This document shows, piece after piece, positions 1 through 9,176 of a stretch of DNA of 64,000 nucleotides. Position 1 is the first letter of the stretch; each line of letters starts with the position of its first letter. A model generated the notes under the pieces. It was not told the DNA's origin. It saw only the letters and a list, made by a program, of their open reading frames with translations, and ran no database searches. The position numbers and the translations under genes are program-made. Origin of the DNA: Terrirhizobium terrae (lineage in GTDB: Bacteria > Pseudomonadota > Alphaproteobacteria > Rhizobiales > Rhizobiaceae); contig NZ_CP104991.1 of assembly GCF_030323265.1 (NCBI RefSeq), forward strand, positions 1-64,000, written 5' to 3'.

Positions 1-408
1 CCGACAATGTTGCAGACAGTATTTCCTTTCCTGCTGAGTGATGGCGTTCTCAATGCACGGGAGCAAAGTGTCGAGAGCTCTCGGTTCTGCGTTGATGCGG
101 ACATCGGTCGTGAACCTCCAACCTTCCTCCATAACGCAACGCTCAGTCTGTTTTGCGGTATCATCGAGTGGTCCATTCTGCACGGCTATACCGATATCGT
201 CACGGTCACTGATCTACGCTTTGAGCGATTGCTGCGTCATGCACGTTGGCCGATGCAACGCCTGGGCCAGCCGCATATGATAGGCAACGTCAACAGTATC
301 GCAGGACGGCTTCCGGCAGATCCGGAGGTCCTTAACCGTCTGCGTCCGCCGGGCTATCACCTATGCCACCTCACGCCTACGCCATCGAGTCATTCGGATT
401 TCGTCTAG
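1..408 (+). CDS. Acyl-homoserine-lactone synthase, LuxI family, 5'-truncated by window edge
   Basis: The reading frame is open from base 1 and ends at a TAG at 406-408, so only the C-terminal ~135 residues are present. The protein carries LuxI-family signatures: an ESSRF-like segment (VESSRFCVD), then ATLSLFCGIIEWSI, TDLRFERLL and WPMQRLGQP, followed by the IGN..AIAG-type block. LuxI enzymes make N-acyl-homoserine lactones from S-adenosylmethionine and an acyl carrier. The ATG at 7 aligns inside the fold, so the true start lies outside the window. A LuxR-type receptor gene lies 17.6 kb away at 18066; no receptor is adjacent on the visible side. The subclass (TraI, CinI, RaiI) cannot be decided from this fragment. 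Confidence 0.9.
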   Translation, partial: PTMLQTVFPFLLSDGVLNAREQSVESSRFCVDADIGREPPTFLHNATLSLFCGIIEWSILHGYTDIVTVTDLRFERLLRHARWPMQRLGQPHMIGNVNSIAGRLPADPEVLNRLRPPGYHLCHLTPTPSSHSDFV

Positions 409-429
409 CTGACCTTGTCGATTTGTCGC

Positions 430-1125
430 CTAATTCTGTGCACTCAGCCCATAGCCGGCAGACCGCACCGTTCGAATAAGATCGGCACCACTGCCCAACT
501 TGAGGGCTCTGCGCAGCCGCCAGATATGGACGTCAACGGTTCGTTCGTCGACGAATTGCGACAAAGGCCACGCGGCGGCGATCATCTCTTCTCGGCTGAA
601 TATCTGCTGCGGATGTTCGAGCAGGAGCCGGAGGATTTTGAACTCGATCGGACCAAGACTGATCTCGATCCCTCCGTGGTGAACCCGGCGCGTGTGCAGA
701 TTCATGTCAAGATCACCAAAGCTTAGACGGTTCGTTTGGGCTTCATACACGGGCGTGCTTTTCGCAAGCCGGTTGCGTAGGAAGTCCAGCACGCGGTGGG
801 GCGCGATTGGCCGAACGAAGCATTCGTCGATACCGGCTTTGATCAGGTCGATGTGTTGATCTTCGGCACCTTGCCCCAGAAGGGCAATCGCGCAAATCGA
901 GGCGGTCGATGGATTTTGTTTGAGGCGCGTGCATATGTCGACACCGAAAGGCGATCCCGGCTGGCAATCGATGAGAACCGCATGCGGGAGCCTGCCTGAA
1001 GCCTGCTCGGCGGTCTCCTCGATATTATGGGCCAAAATGGCGTCAAAGCCGTCTACTTCGAGAATGTGGCCCATCAGCAGGAAAAAGTCGGCATCACCGG
1101 AACTGATCAGGACCAAAGGGTTCAC
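430..1125 (-). CDS. OmpR/PhoB-type response regulator with atypical receiver
   Basis: 231 residues. An N-terminal receiver (about 1-120) has a phospho-acceptor candidate Asp53 in VLIDCQPG. The C-terminal winged helix (about 130-230) has the family block LGPIEFKILRLLLEHP and the recognition-helix block DERTVDVHIWRLRRAL. The conserved receiver Lys of the usual KP motif is Arg here (CFVRPIAP), and the acidic pocket reads SGDAD rather than DDE, so phosphorylation may be altered or dispensable. It converges on the luxI-type gene with only 21 bases between stops. No histidine kinase is visible nearby. Target genes are unknown. Confidence 0.85.
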   Translation of the reverse strand: MNPLVLISSGDADFFLLMGHILEVDGFDAILAHNIEETAEQASGRLPHAVLIDCQPGSPFGVDICTRLKQNPSTASICAIALLGQGAEDQHIDLIKAGIDECFVRPIAPHRVLDFLRNRLAKSTPVYEAQTNRLSFGDLDMNLHTRRVHHGGIEISLGPIEFKILRLLLEHPQQIFSREEMIAAAWPLSQFVDERTVDVHIWRLRRALKLGSGADLIRTVRSAGYGLSAQN

Positions 1126-1936
1126 GAACAGGCCTTCAATGAAATGATCTGAAACAACCTGAAAACTGCTCCGTTGCTCCTCAGCAGATATTCAGTGCGC
1201 CCGAGCCGGCGTGTTGATCGTCGGCGAAGCTCCAAATGCTCACTGGGGGATGCAGGCCAGTCTAACAGGCACACTGTGTTGTGATCGGCTAGAATCTTAT
1301 TTTCACGAAGAAATCCAATCGGTCGTGATTGTGACTGACTATCATTATTTCGTGAGGTTAGCAAGATTTCAGCAAGGTGACCCCGCAATTCTGCGCCTCC
1401 CCGTACCCTATTTCGCACGAATGAAGAACCATCCGCAGCCCAGTCAGCGACCGGATTTCGTCAGCGGCAAGGTGATGCTTTTTTGAGTGACGCCTCTGCC
1501 TTTGCAGACAAACGGACGCCCCAGGGTTCAGGTTCTAATATGTCCGATCTTCGACGAATTATCGCCTTTGTTGCTGCCGTTCGCGACCGCAGTGTCAAGA
1601 CTGCTTCAGTGGTCAGCGGCTCACGCTACAGTCCAGCTGACATGTTATATATGCGATATATATGACCTGTTACTCACGACCCGAACGTATACCGATCACT
1701 CATCGAGGCAGCGCGAAGAATACTGTTTAGCTAGGATGTATTAGACGTCAACAGCGCTGCGTCGCCCCGCATCGGCCATACCAATATTGGATATATATTA
1801 TTTTTATTAGCGAATATAACAAATCTTTTAAATAACTTTCGATTTTGTTTTATTATAAGTCCAAGCATCATAAGATATATATTCTGTCGTCGCTATTTCG
1901 TCGCGGCCCTGCCGGGCAGCAGAAGGGATGATGCAG
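1126..1936. other. 800-base intergenic region, AT-rich towards its right end
   Basis: No ORF here has recognisable similarity or a convincing ribosome site. The last ~150 bases before 1937 are strongly AT-rich (1785-1880), unlike the flanking coding DNA, and probably hold the promoter of the PLP enzyme gene. An AT-only dyad with a GCG centre lies at 1647-1661 (ATATAT-GCG-ATATAT). Its low information content makes it weak evidence for an operator. Confidence 0.4.
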
Positions 1937-3208
1937 ATGACGACGTCAATCCAATTATCGGATCCTGCGCTTGGCAAAAGGTTTCGTAACACAGCGTCAA
2001 TGATCGCGAAGACGAGGCAACACTTCGATGCTGCACATCAGCGCGGCCTGATGGCCATCCACGGTATATCGGGCGAGGGAAGAAAAGTACGCCTCTCCAC
2101 ACCCGATAGCGACGGTGCAATTGTCGTCGATTTCGTTCGCTGCTCCTATCTCGGACTTGACAATCATCCATCGGTCGTCGCAGGCGCAGTTGCGGCGATA
2201 AACCGCTATGGTTCGCTTCACTGGTCTTGTGCACGAACACGGCTCAATTTCGCCGGGATCAGGGATCTTGAGGCGGAACTGTCGCGGCTGTTCGATGTCC
2301 GAGCGATCACTTATTCAAGCGTCATGGTTGCGAATATGGGGGCCTTGCCGCTCCTGGCGTCGGGCTCGCTTACTTTGGGGCGTAGACCGACGATGATATT
2401 TGACCAAAATGCGCACATATCTCTTTCCTTCCACAAGCCGATAGTGGCGGAAGAAACCCGCGTCGGCACAATAGCCCACAATGATCTCGATGCCCTGGAG
2501 CAGATCTGTAAGAGCCAGGCTGATGTTGCCTATATCTGTGACGGCGTCTATTCGATGGGAGGCCATGCGCCCATAGGCGATCTGCGTTGGCTGCAGCAAA
2601 AATATGGCTTGTTTCTATACATCGATGACGCGCATGGCATCTCGCTATTCGGAACCCATGGCGAAGGCTTCGCCCGTTCTCAAATGCACGGTGAGCTTGG
2701 TGATCGGACGATAATTGCTGCCTCGCTCGGCAAGGGTTTCGGTGCCTCTGGCGGGATGCTCATGCTTGGCACAGAGGAGCAGGAAACTCTATTCCGGCGG
2801 TATGCGGTGGCTCACGCGTTTTCCGCCTCTCCCAATCTCGCCGCGGTTGGAGCGGCGATGGCATCTGCGGCTCTCCACGAAACGGAGGAGCTCGCAGAAC
2901 TGCAACAGAAACTGGCCGCGCGGATTTTTCAGTTCGACAAGCGCATCGTCACTACGCAGCGCGGCGACCGGCTCCCGATCCGTACGCTCATTGTAGGTGA
3001 CGAGTTCAAGGCCATGGAGATATGCGCGACCCTTCTTGCTCGCGGCTTCTACACATCGGTGATCTTCTTTCCGACTGTCGCGCAGGGCCAGGCAGGTTTG
3101 AGGATCTGCCCTACAGCCACTCACACGGTAGGCGAAATTGAGGTCCTTTGCGAAGCGATCGAAGACCTTGGCGTGCCGTTCAACACAGTGGGAGGTCTCG
3201 ATCGGTAG
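1937..3208 (+). CDS. Alpha-oxoamine synthase-like PLP enzyme (KBL/BioF/SPT/CqsA family)
   Basis: 423 residues from the ATG at 1937, chosen because AGAAGGG at 1921-1927 gives normal spacing; ATGs at 1928 and 1931 are too close. Family features: the PLP-ring Asp/His block YIDDAHGISLFG and Lys266 in SLGKGFGASGG as Schiff-base residue. The family condenses an acyl-CoA with an amino acid with loss of CO2, giving aminoketones (aminolevulinate, KAPA, 3-ketosphinganine, or CqsA-type alpha-hydroxyketone autoinducer precursors). No biotin, heme or sphingolipid partner is adjacent. Instead it sits near a luxI-type gene and is followed by MFS, GNAT and SDR genes, consistent with a small secreted or signalling metabolite. 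The substrate is unknown; the signalling role is inference. Confidence 0.85.
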   Translation: MTTSIQLSDPALGKRFRNTASMIAKTRQHFDAAHQRGLMAIHGISGEGRKVRLSTPDSDGAIVVDFVRCSYLGLDNHPSVVAGAVAAINRYGSLHWSCARTRLNFAGIRDLEAELSRLFDVRAITYSSVMVANMGALPLLASGSLTLGRRPTMIFDQNAHISLSFHKPIVAEETRVGTIAHNDLDALEQICKSQADVAYICDGVYSMGGHAPIGDLRWLQQKYGLFLYIDDAHGISLFGTHGEGFARSQMHGELGDRTIIAASLGKGFGASGGMLMLGTEEQETLFRRYAVAHAFSASPNLAAVGAAMASAALHETEELAELQQKLAARIFQFDKRIVTTQRGDRLPIRTLIVGDEFKAMEICATLLARGFYTSVIFFPTVAQGQAGLRICPTATHTVGEIEVLCEAIEDLGVPFNTVGGLDR

Positions 3209-3232
3209 GTTGATCCCAAACGGAAAGACGGG

Positions 3233-3742
3233 ATGGAAATGCACATCCAGCGGGGCACGGAGCGACCAAAGATGTCAGGCATTGCGGCGCAGCAGCGAAT
3301 TGGCCCGATGCGCGAGGTTTTCTCGAAAGCGCTCTTTCGATACGCCTGGTTCGCATCGGTCTTGTCTTTCTGCGCCGCGCTCATCTGCGAGTTCTCCGCA
3401 GTCTGGATGCTATCTTCGATGACAAGCCGCGCTGATCTTGTGGCACTCGCCCAGTCGGCGACCTATGTCTCGCTGATGATTTTTGCCCTGCCGAGCAGTT
3501 TCCTCGTTATGCTGGGCGGTCACCGCGCATTGCTGATCGCCGCGCAGATAGTCAGTGCATTGGCCATTGCCGGCGTGCTGCTTGCCCTTTCGCAGGGCGG
3601 GATCGCGCCAAACACGATGCTCGCATTCACTTTCATTCTTGGGGCCGCAGCGGCAATATCTGTGACGATGTGGCAGATCTCTGCCGCCGAACTAACAGCG
3701 CCGCAGCACAGCGCCGAACAGCGAAGCGAAGCTTATTCATGA
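3233..3742 (+). pseudogene. MFS transporter, N-terminal third only
   Basis: 169 residues containing about five hydrophobic helices and the pattern of the MFS_3 / EntS-type exporters, including FALPSSFLVMLGGHRALLIAAQ (residues roughly 80-100) and a helix ending VTMWQISAAEL. Full-length relatives have about 400 residues and 12 helices; here the frame ends after helix 5, just where the GNAT gene begins (3739). No remaining helices are found in other frames before that gene, so this looks like a real deletion rather than a one-base error. It probably once exported a product of this cluster. Start could also be ATG 3272 or 3308. Confidence 0.6.
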
Positions 3743-4325
3743 CGGTTCTTTCGTCAAATCGACTTATTCTTTCACCAGTGTGCCCAGGTGACCTGCAGGA
3801 ACTTCACGCGTTGCACTGCGATCCCTTGATCGTCGCCAACCTGTTTGAGGGGCGACGCCAACGATTGCCGACACTTCGGCGCGCCTCGAAATCTATCTGA
3901 ACGGTTGGCGGCAGGAGGGTTTCGGCTTTTGGACGGTTCGTGAGCGAAGGACCGGTCTCGTTGCAGGGCGCGCAGGACTACGTCGCTTCTGCGACGGCGC
4001 GCAGGTCGAATTTGGGCACTGCTACGCATCATTCGCGACCGGCCATGGGATTGCAACCGAAGCAGGCCGATTGATAGCGAACCACGCATTCGAAGAGCTC
4101 AAAATACCGAAGCTTGTGGCCGTGGTTATGCCTCGCAATGACCGCGGCATAAGGATTGTGGAGAGGCTCGGCATGGAGCGTACCGATACGCGACCCCATC
4201 GCGGGCGCTTGAAGTACTATTTCGAGCTGACGCCGGATCGTGTTCGCAGAAGCGAGACGAATTCCAGCGAGTGCGTTGTTTTCGATAGAACTGCCCGAGA
4301 GGGAGACGGTGGAGTGGGGTCATGA
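3739..4325 (+). CDS. GNAT acetyltransferase, RimJ/RimL type (one frameshift)
   Basis: ATG at 3739 gives MTVLSSNRLILSPV, the usual start of RimJ/RimL-like N-acetyltransferases. The frame breaks in the G-run near 3848; adding one G restores FEGATPTIADTSARLEIYL and continues to the stop at 4323-4325, about 195 residues. The acetyl-CoA region reads HGIATEAGRLIANHAFEELK and is followed by NDRGIRIVERLGM, both classic for the fold. The stop overlaps the ATG of the SDR gene (ATGA), so the two are translationally coupled. Substrate unknown. The break is most simply a sequencing error, but a real mutation is not excluded. Confidence 0.75.
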
Positions 4326-5108
4326 CGAGAGTAGCAATCGTAACCGGAGGGGGTCGGGGATTGGCGCCGCGACCTGTCGTTTGCTGGCAAGAGACGGCTG
4401 GGCGATTGCGATAAACTATCGCTCGCGCAAGGAAGCCGCTTACGAGCTCGCAAACGAGATCGAACGCCGGGGCGGTTGCGCAATGCCAATCCCGGCGGAC
4501 ATTGCTGTCGATGGCGACGTCCGGCGCATGTTTGATATGACCGAAGAGCGTCTCGGGCCAATATCGGGCCTCGTCAACAATGCCGGGGTCGTCGGCGAGC
4601 GCAAGCGCTTCGCGGATGGAGATGTTTCGATCATGCGTGATGTGATCGGCGTCAACGTCCTCGGCACCATGGTATGTGCACACGAGGCGGTAAAGCGCAT
4701 GTCAAAGACAGGCGGCGGCGCGGGCGGGGTCATCGTCAATATTTCGTCTGGACTGTCGAAAACCGGCGGCGCCTTGGCCGTGAACCCGGTCTTCCGTCCC
4801 GACCTGCCGAGCAGGCCATCGGGTGGCAGGGTTGCCTATGCGACTTCCAAAGGCGCAATCAACGCCCTCGGCATAGCGCTCGCTCAGGAGGTTGCGAGGA
4901 GGGCATTCGCGTCAACACGGTAAGTCCAGGAGCGACCAGGACCGAGATCGTCGATCCGATGGTAGTCGCCGAGATGGCCGAGGGTATCCCAGTTGGACGC
5001 TTCGCAGAGCCGGAAGAGATCGCCGAGGCAATCGCATGGCTGATGTCGGACCGCGCAAGTTATGTGACGGGTGCCTATCTGCGGGTCGGCGGTGGGCGGC
5101 TTGGTTGA
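4322..5108 (+). CDS. Short-chain dehydrogenase/reductase (two frameshifts)
   Basis: ATG at 4322 gives MTRVAIVTGGGRG. A missing G near 4357 must be restored to read RGIGAATCR, and a second near 4895 to read AREGIRVNTVSPGATRTEI. With both corrected the protein has about 262 residues. SDR motifs are clear: TGGGRGIG cofactor loop, NNAG at LVNNAGVV, the catalytic Ser/Tyr/Lys set with YATSKGAINALG, and the C-terminal SYVTGAYLRVGGGR typical of FabG-like enzymes. It reduces or oxidises a hydroxyl or ketone with NAD(P)H. It is coupled to the GNAT gene upstream and may process the ketone made by the PLP enzyme at 1937; that link is inference. Confidence 0.8.
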
Positions 5109-5245
5109 ACCGCGGACAACATGCGGCGCTGGCCTCGCAAAGCAAAAAACTTCGCGAAAACAATTGCTTATGCAATATTTTGCTTGATTTATATTTAGCG
5201 ATTGTCGACTATATCATCCGTATTATCCCGATTTGAGGATGGCTC

Positions 5246-6132
5246 ATGGATCTCGACAAGGTGGAATGGACGCAATCCCGTTACGGTCGTTCTGACCGGA
5301 TCGGTGCTGCAAACAACATCCGTCCGGAAACTATCCTGCGAGCCATCTCGCTTGTTCAGTCCGGCACGGCGGTTTCGCTTGCGGTTGATGTCGGGCCCGA
5401 CAGCCCGACGTTCCATCCGCGCTCCAGTCAGGTCATAGTTACTCAGTCAAGTGGCAGTCCTCGCTCGACGAAGGGACGCAACTGCCTCTGCGGAAATGAT
5501 GACATGCTGATCACCAGCTGCGGCATAGGCACCCATATTGACGGATTGGGCCACATCGGCGTCGACAATGTGTTTTACAATGGCCTCAAAGCCGAAGAGA
5601 TCGTTCGCAGGGACGGCCTGTTGGAACTGGGCACCGAAGGTATTCCCCGCTGATTGGTCGTGGTCTCGTGCTCGATTTTCCACACCTGCTCGACATCCCG
5701 TTCCTCGAGCCAGGACAGGCGATCAACAGCCGGGAGATTGCGGCGGCCTGCAAGTCTCAGGACCTGGAGATCGCCGCCGGTGACATTGTTCTTCTGCACA
5801 CGGGGTGGCTCTCCGCGATGGCCTACGCTGGGCAGGACTATGTCCAACGATCTCCTGGTCTAGGCGTCGACGGTGCCCGCTATCTGGCCGAACGAAGCAT
5901 CGTGGCGATCGGGGCTGACAATGCTGCACTGGAGGTGCTTCCGAGTGAGGATCCGACGCTTGCATATCCGGTGCATGAATTGCTTCTGCCGCGAAACGGG
6001 ATCTACATTCTTGAAAACGTCAACACCCAGGCGATTGTCACACGCGGTGTCTACGAATTCCTGTTTGTCCTCGCCGTTCCGCGGTTTCGCGGTAGCGTTC
6101 AAATGGCTGCCAATCCCGTTGCGGTCTTCTGA
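5246..6132 (+). CDS. Cyclase-family metal-dependent hydrolase (kynurenine-formamidase-like; one frameshift)
   Basis: From ATG 5246 the frame stops early at 5651-5653. One missing C in the run at about 5644 restores GIPPLIGRGLVLDFPHLLD and the frame then runs to 6132, about 295 residues. The metal-binding motif GTHIDGLGHIG near residue 95 is diagnostic of the cyclase family (PF04199), whose members hydrolyse formyl-kynurenine, isatin and cyclic amides. Further family blocks are DIVLLHTGW and AIGADNAALEV. It faces the binding-protein gene at 6223 and opens the catabolic island. The chemical substrate cannot be inferred beyond an amide or lactone-like bond. Confidence 0.8.
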
Positions 6133-6186
6133 AAAAGCTCCCCTCCACAGCCAAGATGTGAAGTTTCGACAAAGAGACTGATAACG

Positions 6187-6213
6187 GCGCCGGGCGCGAA
6201 AACGCCCCGGCGC
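6187..6213. terminator. GC-rich hairpin between convergent genes
   Basis: GCGCCGGG and its complement CCCGGCGC enclose a GCG-TTTT-CGC inner stem with one bulge. It lies between the stops of two converging genes (6132 and 6223). There is no strong T-run on either side, so it is a probable bidirectional terminator rather than a textbook one. Confidence 0.5.
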
Positions 6214-6222
6214 ACCTATTGC

Positions 6223-7301
6223 CTATTGGGCAATCCAGCTTTTCCAACGCTCGGCAATGTCCCGCTGATTTTGCCCTAGCCACTTGTAGTCGACCGTGAC
6301 GACACCTGAAAGATTATCGGGATAGGTCGGGCTTTCCTTTTGTTCGTTCGCCGGCAAGAGAGCAAGGGCCGATCTACTCGTCGGCGCGGCTGCAATCGAC
6401 CGTGCGAACGCGACCTGTATTTCGGGATGATCAAAATACCAGTTGAGAAAACGGAGGGCGTTTTGGGAACTAGGCGCCTTCTTGAAGACAACCCAGTGGG
6501 CGACGTTGAGTGTAGACCCTTGCCAGATGCGTCGAAGCGGGATCCCTCCTTACGCAGGAATTCGATCCGGGTGTTCCAGGTCAGGGTGGAAGCAACCTCC
6601 TCGTCGCGTATGGCGCGTTGAATCTGGTCGCCAGTCTTCCACCAGAGCGCAACATGGGGGCGGATCGCGTCGAGCTTCTTAAAGGCGCGATCGAGATCGA
6701 GTGGGAACAAGCTGTCGGCCGCAACGCCGTCGGCAAGCAGGGCCCCTATCAAAACACGCCAGGGCGAGCTGAAGTCCGGCAATGAACGTGGGCCGGGGAA
6801 CGCCTTCGTGTCGAAGAATTCGCTCCAGCTCGACGGAGCGGGACTGTCCGTGAACATTGCGTCATTGGTGGTCAGCAAGGTTGCACCATAGACCGGGACG
6901 ATTCCAAACCGATTGCAGGTGTCACCAACCCCGTCCGACTTCGCTTTCGGCACCTTCTCACAGCTCTCGCCAAGGTCGTACATCATGCTATTGAGATCGG
7001 GAACCCAGACATCGCCGGTATCGGCCTCCATCATATCCCATTCGAGCCGTCCGAGGTCGGACATGGCCTTGACCTTCGCCCATCGTTCGCCGATCCCGCC
7101 GCTGACGGTTATCACCTTGATCCCCGTCTCCTTTGAAAACGGCTCAAGGACGTGCTCGCGCATATTGCGCTCATAATCGCCGCCGGTCGTCCCGATGACC
7201 AGGGTGCCGCCATCTTGGCCAAGAGCCTGGCCAGCGGCTAGTCCAAGGAGTGCAGCATAAGCAAACCCTGCCAGAGCTCCCCGCAGATTGAAGCCATGCA
7301 T
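6223..7301 (-). CDS. Periplasmic substrate-binding protein of a polyamine-type ABC transporter (one frameshift)
   Basis: ATG at 7301 follows a GGAGGG ribosome site. Residues 1-28 form a signal peptide ending QALGQDG. The mature protein begins LVIGTTGGDYERNMREHVLEPF, an extracellular solute-binding protein pattern of the PotD/PotF-like group, with GIVPVYGATLLTTND in the middle. The frame breaks in a GGG run near 6543; adding one G gives IPLRRIWQGSTLNVAHWV and a C-terminus ending WKSWIAQ at 6223, about 359 residues. It should feed the PotABC-like importer at 11829-14637, although it lies on the opposite strand. Ligand: probably a positively charged amine or small organic acid, undetermined. Confidence 0.8.
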
Positions 7302-7437
7302 TTCAGATCCCTCCGTTTGGTTGTTGCGTCTCACATTCCTGCTATTGCTTTCTTCGCCAGTCATTCGACCGGGCGAAGCGAACACCTGAGATACCGAGCG
7401 GGGCGATTGGCACCAACCGCCGGATCTGACTGACCGG

Positions 7438-9176
7438 TCAGGCCACAACCTCCTCGAACGCCGTCTCGACGTTGTCGGGCACGGATGTGAACAAGGAAAG
7501 AGGCGGGCGAGCGTCCTGATCGATGATGACATCAATCAGGAATGGGCGACCCGATGCCAATGCGCGTTGAAGTGCAGGCAGGAACCTTGTCGCTTCGGTC
7601 ACCCTTTCGGATGCGCAACCGCAGGCGGCAGCGATCGCTGCATGATCGACCGGAGCGAAATGGCAAGCAGTCGTGTATGTCGCGAAGCGCGTCATCTCGG
7701 CATCTTTCTGAAAGCCGAGAACGCCGTTGTTCAGTACGATCACGATCACGGGAATGTCCTGACGCACCATGGTCTCAAGCTCCGCCCAGGAATGAGCAAA
7801 ACCACCATCGCCCACGATCGCGACAACCGGATCTGCCGGCCTGGCGAGCTTTGCACCCATTCCAAGTGGCACGCCCCAGCCAAGACCGGCCAGTCCCCTG
7901 GGAGTAAGGAACCTCTGTCCGGGTGCCAATGCCGTCAACTGTCCTGTTACCCACATCGATGAGTAACTTGCATCCGCAACCACCACCGAGTCCGGTGTCA
8001 GGCACGATTGAAGGTCAAGCATGACCCGCTCGGGTCGCGTTGCGCCTACATGGCGGTCGAGCAGTCGCTGTCGCTCTTCTTCGAATGCGCGACGCATGCC
8101 GGCGATTGCGGTTTCGAGCGGCTTTCGCGCGCTTGCGCGCTGCGCAAGATCACATTGCATCATCGCTTCGGCGAGCGCCGTCAGCGCCTCTCGGGCGTCG
8201 CCCAGGAGGCGATGGGCTTCGTAATTGCGGCCGATTTCCAACGGATCCACGTCGATATGGTAGATCTCGGATGTCGGTGCGAGCAGGCGCCAACTGTCCG
8301 TGCCGTTTTGGTTCGTTCGCGTGCCGACCAGCAGTATGACATCGCATTCCTTTAGATAGTGCTTTGTCTGCGCGCCAAGTGAGCCCGGCCCGTTAAGCGC
8401 GCCCAGCACGCCCATTGAAAGCGGATGGCCTTCGTCGACTGCACCCTTTCCCATATTGGTTGTCAGCACCGGAAGATGCGCGTCGTCCTGCAGTCGTGCC
8501 AGCGCAGGGGCGGCGTCGCTCGACAGAACCCCACCACCTGCCATGATGACAGGCTGACGCGCCTTTGCCAGCGCCGCCGCCGCAGCAGCAATCCCCCGTT
8601 GTCGGGTCTTGGACGGTCAAGCGGCCAGCGTCCCAAGTTTGCACGGCGTCGATGCGGAGCCGAAAGCACGGGCTCGCGCAGGAGATCGGCGGGCAGCAGA
8701 AGTACCGCTGGCCCGGGCCTGCCGCTGGCCGCAGCACTGAAGGCGGCATCGATATAGTCGTCGACCCGGTCCGCGGTCAGGAGACGTTTCACCCATTTCA
8801 CGCTGGACTGAAAAAGACCGATATGGTCGAGCTCCTGAAACGCGTTGCGGTCGAAATGCGGGCGCTCGACCTCTTGAACGAGCGCGACGATTGGCACACT
8901 GGCCTTCAGAGCTTCGGCAAGTGGCGCAACCAGGAGTGTCGCAGCCGGCCCGTTCTGGGCGGCGACAACGCCGACACGTCCCGATATCCGCGCATAGCCA
9001 TCGGCCATCGTGCCGCCCATATTCTCCTGGCGGTAGGCAATTTGCCTGATCCCGATGGCTTCGGCCGCCAGGATGACCGCCGACGGCAGGCTCTGGGCGA
9101 AGATGAATTCGACGCCGTGGCGGTCGAGCGCTTCCGCGATCCGTTCAGCGACGGTCTGCTGGTGTTTCTGGGACAT
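7438..9176 (-). CDS. Thiamine-diphosphate-dependent enzyme, acetolactate synthase / benzoylformate decarboxylase-like (one frameshift)
   Basis: ATG at 9176 (a GTG at 9179 is in frame). The N-terminal Pyr domain has the activating Glu in RQENMGGTMADGYAR, and the C-terminal PP domain has the ThDP motif GDGGFAHSWAELETMV ending in VIVLNN. One missing G in the run near 8592 (minus-strand GGGGG) separates the two halves; restored, it reads ALAKARQPVIMAGGG and the protein has about 579 residues. The family cleaves or forms C-C bonds next to a keto group. No small regulatory ilvH-like subunit is nearby, so this is a catabolic member and not branched-chain synthesis. The start overlaps the end of the aminotransferase gene by about 30 bases. 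Confidence 0.8.

Noticed and set aside
1211..1486. 91-residue rightward frame upstream of the PLP enzyme gene
   Set aside because: No motif, no ribosome site and overlapped by an equally long frame on the other strand.
1647..1661. ATATAT-GCG-ATATAT as a lux-type box
   Set aside because: Only A/T in the arms within an AT-rich stretch; does not match tra/lux box consensus.
7438..9176. Biosynthetic acetolactate synthase (ilvB)
   Set aside because: No regulatory subunit or ilvC gene nearby and placement in a transport/catabolic island.
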